DNA of 64,000 nt, taken from assembly GCF_014647975.1 (NCBI RefSeq), contig NZ_BMQF01000010.1, positions 124,001 through 188,000 of the forward strand, written 5' to 3'. The notes under the pieces were generated by a model. The model was not told the origin of the DNA. It saw only the letters and a program-made list of their open reading frames with translations, and searched no databases. Source of the stretch: Streptomyces fumigatiscleroticus. GTDB lineage: Bacteria; Actinomycetota; Actinomycetes; Streptomycetales; Streptomycetaceae. A program made the position numbers and the translations under genes. Below are positions 60,313-64,000 of this stretch, piece by piece (the stretch's first letter is position 1; each line of letters opens with the position of its first letter).

Positions 60313-61173
60313 ATGCCCGAGTTGCCCGAAGTCGAGGTCGTACGGCGCGGTCTGGAGCGGTGGGTCGCCCATCGGACCGTCGCCGCCGCCGAGGTGCTGC
60401 ACCCGCGCGCGGTCCGCCGCCATGTCGCGGGCGCCGAGGACTTCGCGCTCCGCCTCCGGGGCCATCGCATCGGCACCCCCAGCCGCCGCGGCAAGTATCT
60501 GTGGCTGCCGCTGGCGGACAGCGGCCAGGCGGTCCTGGCCCATCTCGGCATGAGCGGCCAGCTCCTGGTCCAGCCGCACACGGCACCCGACGAGAAGCAC
60601 CTGCGCATCCGGGTCCGCTTCGCCGACGCCCTCGACACCGAGCTGCGCTTCGTCGACCAGCGCACCTTCGGCGGCCTGTCGCTGCACGACACCACGCCCG
60701 ACGGGCTGCCCGACGTGATCGGACACATCGCCCGGGACCCCCTCGACCCGCTCTTCGACGACGAGGCCTTCCATCAGGCGCTGCGCCGCAAGCGCACCAC
60801 GATCAAGCGGGCCCTGCTCGACCAGTCGCTGATCAGCGGCGTCGGCAACATCTACGCGGACGAGGCGCTGTGGCGCTCCCGCCTGCACTACGAACGCCCG
60901 ACGGCCGCCTTCACCCGCCCGCGCACCTTCGCGCTCCTCGGCCACATCCGGGACGTGATGAACGCGGCTCTCGCGGTGGGCGGCACCAGCTTCGACAGCC
61001 TCTACGTCAACGTCAACGGCGAGTCCGGCTACTTCGACCGGTCGCTGGACGCGTACGGCCGCGAGGGCGAGCCGTGCCGCCGGTGCGCCACGCCGATGCG
61101 CCGGCGCCCGTGGATGAACCGTTCCAGCTACTTCTGCCCCGCCTGCCAGCGGACGCCGCGGGTCACCCGGTAG
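60313..61173 (+). CDS. mutM: Formamidopyrimidine-DNA glycosylase
   Basis: 286 residues, starting MPELPEVEVVRRGL with the catalytic Pro2 and Glu3. The H2TH region is LLDQSLISGVGNIYADEALWRSRLHY, and the C-terminal zinc finger is CRRCATPM...YFCPACQ. It removes 8-oxoguanine and other oxidised purines from DNA. Confidence 0.97.
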   Translation: MPELPEVEVVRRGLERWVAHRTVAAAEVLHPRAVRRHVAGAEDFALRLRGHRIGTPSRRGKYLWLPLADSGQAVLAHLGMSGQLLVQPHTAPDEKHLRIRVRFADALDTELRFVDQRTFGGLSLHDTTPDGLPDVIGHIARDPLDPLFDDEAFHQALRRKRTTIKRALLDQSLISGVGNIYADEALWRSRLHYERPTAAFTRPRTFALLGHIRDVMNAALAVGGTSFDSLYVNVNGESGYFDRSLDAYGREGEPCRRCATPMRRRPWMNRSSYFCPACQRTPRVTR

Positions 61174-61182
61174 CGGACAGGG

Positions 61183-61575
61183 CTACGGCCGCTCGTCGTA
61201 CTGCCGGCGGGAGCGGAGGACGTCGTCCATGCGCCCCTCCACGAACTGGATGAGATCGATCAGCCGCCCGGCCACCTCGCGGCCCAGCGGGGTCAGTTCG
61301 TAGTCCACGCGGGGCGGATTGGTGGGCTGGGCCTCGCGATGCACCAGGCCGTCGCGCTCCAGGGCGTGCAGGGTCTGGGAGAGCATCTTCTCGCTCACGC
61401 CGTCGACCCGGCGGCGCAGCTCGTTGAACCGGAAGGAGCCCTCGTACAGGGCGCCGAGCGTCAGCGCGCCCCAGCGCCCGGTGACATGCTCCAGCGTGCC
61501 GCGCGAAGGACAGGCGCGGGAGAACACGTCGTACGGAAGGTTCTGCTCCTCCGTGCGCTCCTGCGTGGTCGTCAT
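61183..61575 (-). CDS. HxlR-family transcriptional regulator
   Basis: 130 residues from the ATG at 61575. It is a winged-helix protein: FSRACPSRGTLEHVTGRWGALTLGALYEGSFRFNELRRRVDGVSEKMLSQTLHALERDGLVHRE. The Cys in ACPSRG is the conserved family Cys that can sense aldehydes or oxidants. A TACGCT box lies exactly 6 nt before the ATG, so the mRNA is probably leaderless. No divergent enzyme gene is present, which is unusual. Confidence 0.92.
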   Translation of the reverse strand: MTTTQERTEEQNLPYDVFSRACPSRGTLEHVTGRWGALTLGALYEGSFRFNELRRRVDGVSEKMLSQTLHALERDGLVHREAQPTNPPRVDYELTPLGREVAGRLIDLIQFVEGRMDDVLRSRRQYDERP

Positions 61576-61581
61576 GGACCG

Positions 61582-61629
61582 AGCGTACTCCAGCACAGCG
61601 CTTACTGGCAGGTTGCGCTATCCGCCAGT
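61582..61629 (-). promoter_or_regulatory. HxlR promoter with inverted repeat
   Basis: -10 TACGCT (61587-61582 on the minus strand). ACTGGC (61604-61609) and GCCAGT (61624-61629) form a 6-bp inverted repeat with a 14-nt centre over the -35 position, suited to autoregulation. Confidence 0.45.
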
Positions 61630-61649
61630 CAGCGTTGCGGCGCTGATGT

Positions 61650-62747
61650 CTAGTAGCCGAAGTCCTGCGTCCACCAGGGGCCGCCGGAGCCGAAGTGCAC
61701 GCCGACGCCCAGTGTCCGGAAGTCGCAGTTGAGGATGTTGGCCCGGTGGCCGGGGCTGTTCATCCAGGCCTCCATGACCGCCGCCGCGTCGGCCTGCCCC
61801 CGGGCTATGTTCTCCCCGCCGAGGTTGCTTATCCCGGCCTCCTCGGCCCGGTCCCACGGGGTGGCGCCGCTGGGGTCGGTGTGGTCGAAGAAGCCCTGCT
61901 CGGCCATGGCCTCGCTGAAGTCCTGCGCCAGCCCCGTCAGCGCGCTGTTCGCGGCCACGGCGCTGCACCCGACCTTGGCTCGCTCCTCGTTGACCAGCGC
62001 GAGCACCTGGGCCGCGGCGGCGGACTCCTCGGACACGGTGACGGAGGCGCTGGGCTCCTCGGCCGGCTTCCTGCCGGCCGTGGCGGAGGGCTTCGTCGTC
62101 TTCGGCTTCTTGCTCGGGGTGGCCTTCGGCTTCTTCGCCGGCGCCGACGGTGTCGCGCTCGGCGTGGCCGACGACGCGGAGGGGGAGGGCGTGGGCGAGG
62201 CGGAGCGTCCGGGCCGGCGGCTCGTGGCGGTGTCGTCACGGCTCTCGGCGCTGCCGGAGGTGCCGCCCTGCCCGGTCGGGGCGTTGGTCGGCGCGTTCGA
62301 GGCCTGCACCTTGTCGCCGCTGCCACCGCCGAGCGTGTAGGTGTCACCGCCGGGCAGCACGCCCGTGGTCACCGCGATCGTGCCGATGGCGACCGCCGCC
62401 GAGACCCCGAGCAGGCCGGTACGCACGGGGGTCGCGGCCTTCTTCTTCCGGCGCCGGTGCGAGCCCGCGCGCCGGGCGCCGTCGCCGGGCGCGAAACCGT
62501 CGGCGGCGAACACCGCGGTGTCGTCCCCGGTCCGCGCACGGTCGTCATCGGTCGCGAACAGATACGCCTCGCTCCTGGCGCGGGCCTCGGCGTAGCCCTC
62601 CGGGTGCAGATACGGGGCCGTACCCGTAGCCGATCCGTTCCCCGGGTACGAGTCCATCGGGCCGCGGCCGCCCGGGTAGGAGCCGTCCGTCTGCGCGGCG
62701 CGGCCCGTGGCGGCGCGGCCGGCGTCGGAGCGTCGGTGGCGTCCCAT
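61650..62747 (-). CDS. Membrane-anchored CAP/SCP-domain protein
   Basis: 365 residues, GAGGAAGG upstream of the ATG. The first 110 residues are cytoplasmic with basic SHRRRKKKAA just before a membrane helix (about 114-133, VRTGLLGVSAAVAIGTIAVTTGV). A Pro/Ser/Thr/Lys linker follows (about 150-235), then a CAP domain: LALVNEERAKVGCSAV, HTDPSGATPWDRAEEAG, GENIARGQADAAAVMEAWMNSPGHRANILNCDFRTLGVGV. The domain is outside the cell. Bacterial CAP proteins are poorly understood; proteolytic or sterol-binding roles are suggested. Confidence 0.92.
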   Translation of the reverse strand: MGRHRRSDAGRAATGRAAQTDGSYPGGRGPMDSYPGNGSATGTAPYLHPEGYAEARARSEAYLFATDDDRARTGDDTAVFAADGFAPGDGARRAGSHRRRKKKAATPVRTGLLGVSAAVAIGTIAVTTGVLPGGDTYTLGGGSGDKVQASNAPTNAPTGQGGTSGSAESRDDTATSRRPGRSASPTPSPSASSATPSATPSAPAKKPKATPSKKPKTTKPSATAGRKPAEEPSASVTVSEESAAAAQVLALVNEERAKVGCSAVAANSALTGLAQDFSEAMAEQGFFDHTDPSGATPWDRAEEAGISNLGGENIARGQADAAAVMEAWMNSPGHRANILNCDFRTLGVGVHFGSGGPWWTQDFGY

Positions 62748-62914
62748 GTCCTGGCCTTCCTCGTCCTTGCGGTCGACTCGCCCTGCTGAGCAAGATCAAC
62801 ACAAAACTCACACGATCGAGTGGGTTTCATATGAGATTCATTGCGTCGGGACGGTACCGCATGGCGCCGGAGGAGGAAGTGTCCGATGAGACTTCGGCCC
62901 GTTAGATTGCCGCC

Positions 62915-63196
62915 ATGAACGAGGAAGTACGCATGATCGCCTGGGTGCGCGGACGCGTCCAGGGAGTGGGTTTCCGCTGGTTCACGCGGGCCAGGGCCCT
63001 GGAGATCGGCGGTCTGAGTGGTTTTGCTCTCAATTTGGGCGACGGACGGGTCCAGGTGGTCGCGGAGGGCCCGCGAGAGCGCTGCCAGGGTCTCCTCGAC
63101 TGGCTCCAGGGCGACGACACGCCCGGCCGCGTGGACGGCGTGACAGAGATCTGGGACACACCCCGCGGGGGCTACGAGGGCTTCGCGATCCGCTGA
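62915..63196 (+). CDS. acyP: Acylphosphatase
   Basis: 93 residues. Catalytic Arg and Asn lie in WVRGRVQGVGFRWFTRARA and GFALNLGDGRVQVVAEG. It hydrolyses acyl phosphates such as 1,3-bisphosphoglycerate. A TAGATT box lies exactly 6 nt before the ATG, so the mRNA is probably leaderless. In Streptomyces this gene lies just before smc. Confidence 0.95.
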   Translation: MNEEVRMIAWVRGRVQGVGFRWFTRARALEIGGLSGFALNLGDGRVQVVAEGPRERCQGLLDWLQGDDTPGRVDGVTEIWDTPRGGYEGFAIR

Positions 63197-63576
63197 CCGC
63201 CGCCCGGACCCAGCGCCCGCCACCGGCCGCCGGCCCGCCCCCCGGAACCGCCTCGGCACAGAAATGTCCTGGTGATTGCCAAGAATCACTTGTCGTGGCA
63301 GTCTCCACAGGCAAAGATGATCGCCACGCCCCGAGGGGCCCGCAGAAGTCGCAGCGCCGCCGCGTGAAGGCCGCGCGCGCCCGGGTCGCCCTCAATACGG
63401 GGCGTGATCGTGTTGACCGTCAAACTTTTTGGTGAGACGCTGAAAGCCCCGCGCACCTTAGCTGTTTGGCATGGATGAACGGCAGCAAGAACTGAAAAGT
63501 GCCAAGCACCGCGGGTGCGAATCCCTCACGACCCACACCGCATCGGTCGGTCACTCATTGTGGAGGACCATCCATC
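63197..63576. other. Non-coding interval upstream of the small coiled-coil gene
   Basis: Two inverted repeats: GTGATT-N6-AATCAC (63272-63289) and TTGAC-C-GTCAA (63414-63424). No ORF of coding character. The AT content rises around 63410-63440. The promoter of the small gene is probably here but cannot be assigned. Confidence 0.5.
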
Positions 63577-63780
63577 ATGGCAAAGGCGCTTCTCGGTTAC
63601 GTCGGCGGCTCCGACCCTCGACTCCTCGCCGAGATGCGACGGCTCCAGCAGCGCGTCCAGGACCTGGAATCCGAGCTCGTACGCATCCAGGCGGAGAACG
63701 ACGCGCTGACGGCTGCCGCTTCTCACGACAGGATCATGGAGAGCGTTGACGCACACCAGGCGGAGCCTGCGCTCACCTGA
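63577..63780 (+). CDS. Small coiled-coil protein conserved in Streptomyces
   Basis: 67 residues, ATG with GGAGG about 10 nt upstream. MAKALLGYVGGSDPRLLAEMRRLQQRVQDLESELVRIQAENDALTAAA is a leucine-heptad coiled coil after a short lead. No membrane or catalytic motif. A strong terminator follows. Function unknown; its conserved location between acyP and smc is notable. Confidence 0.85.
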   Translation: MAKALLGYVGGSDPRLLAEMRRLQQRVQDLESELVRIQAENDALTAAASHDRIMESVDAHQAEPALT

Positions 63781-63852
63781 TCACTGCACCGCTTCACGAC
63801 AGCGCTGGCAGTGGTTGGGCCGCCCGTACAACCGCTCAGTTGTCAGAGTTGC

Positions 63853-63881
63853 AAGGGACGCTTCGGCGTCCCTTCTTTCTT
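63853..63881 (+). terminator. Rho-independent terminator
   Basis: AAGGGACGC-TTCG-GCGTCCCTT followed by CTTTCTT: a 9-bp stem with a UUCG tetraloop and U-rich tail. Confidence 0.95.
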
Positions 63882-63991
63882 GCCCCCGCGCATCCTTTCA
63901 CTCTCTTTAACGTCTGGTGTGCCCTGCGCGTTCACCGCCGAAACCGCGGGTTCATGGAGTGGGCACAACCCGGCAGGTAGAGTCCAACGGC

Positions 63992-64000
63992 GTGCACCTC
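63992..64000 (+). CDS. smc: Chromosome segregation protein SMC, first codons only
   Basis: Only GTG-CAC-CTC is inside the window. The start of S. coelicolor SMC as I recall it is MHLK, the gene normally follows acyP, and a TAGAGT box (63978-63983) lies 8 nt before the GTG. The call rests on synteny and three codons and needs the next sequence to confirm it. Confidence 0.5.

Overview
This window is chromosomal DNA from a Streptomyces species. The GC content is very high, third codon positions are almost all G or C, GTG starts are common, and the gene order (accB-accE, two conservons, gltX, tRNA-Gln/Glu, ndgR-leuCD, hupS, cofC, plsC-gpsA-ddlA, thiLD, rpmB, recG-rsmD-coaD, rpmF-rnc-mutM, acyP-smc) matches what I remember of the S. 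coelicolor core around SCO5535-SCO5577. No phage, transposon, plasmid or CRISPR signature is visible.

Layout. 1-10.5 kb is an accessory stretch rich in secreted enzymes: a GH30 glycosidase with a lectin domain, a divergent GH3 beta-glucosidase with a carbohydrate-binding module, a Gly-rich membrane protein, an acetyltransferase-like gene, a YceI lipocalin-like protein with a repeat-rich promoter, and a Tat-exported PL8 polysaccharide lyase. 10.6-12.5 kb carries the acyl-CoA carboxylase beta and epsilon subunits, which supply malonyl/methylmalonyl-CoA. 12.6-23.3 kb holds two tandem conservons (cvnABCD, each with a sensor kinase-like protein, a roadblock protein, a DUF742 protein and a small GTPase). 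23.9-28.3 kb has a small unknown protein, a 42-bp minisatellite, an FAH-family enzyme, gltX, a DUF4241 protein and a HAD hydrolase. 28.4-28.8 kb has five tRNA genes (Gln-Glu-Glu-Gln-Glu).

28.9-33.4 kb contains a MerR/DUF4188 divergent pair and ndgR divergent from leuCD (leucine synthesis). 33.6-41.6 kb is mostly housekeeping: hupS, cofC (F420 synthesis), plsC, gpsA, ddlA, a DUF3515 lipoprotein, a stand-alone RAM domain, thiL and thiD. 41.6-45.9 kb is an accessory pair, an AfsR-type regulator followed by an FAD monooxygenase. 46-48.2 kb has rpmB and a FakA-like kinase. 48.2-53.6 kb has a very unusual overlapping pair, an HSP90-family ATPase and a 1188-residue TPR-like protein that carries six 36-residue tandem repeats. 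I think this pair is the most interesting candidate system in the window. 53.7-61.2 kb is recG, rsmD, coaD, a DivIVA/SepIVA-like gene, a DUF177 gene, rpmF, rnc and mutM. 61.2-64 kb has a HxlR regulator, a CAP-domain exported protein, acyP, a small coiled-coil gene and, at the right edge, what are probably the first codons of smc.

At least six genes show a TANNNT box exactly 6 nt before the start codon, which predicts leaderless mRNAs. All functional calls come from motifs read by eye and family knowledge; no database search was run.
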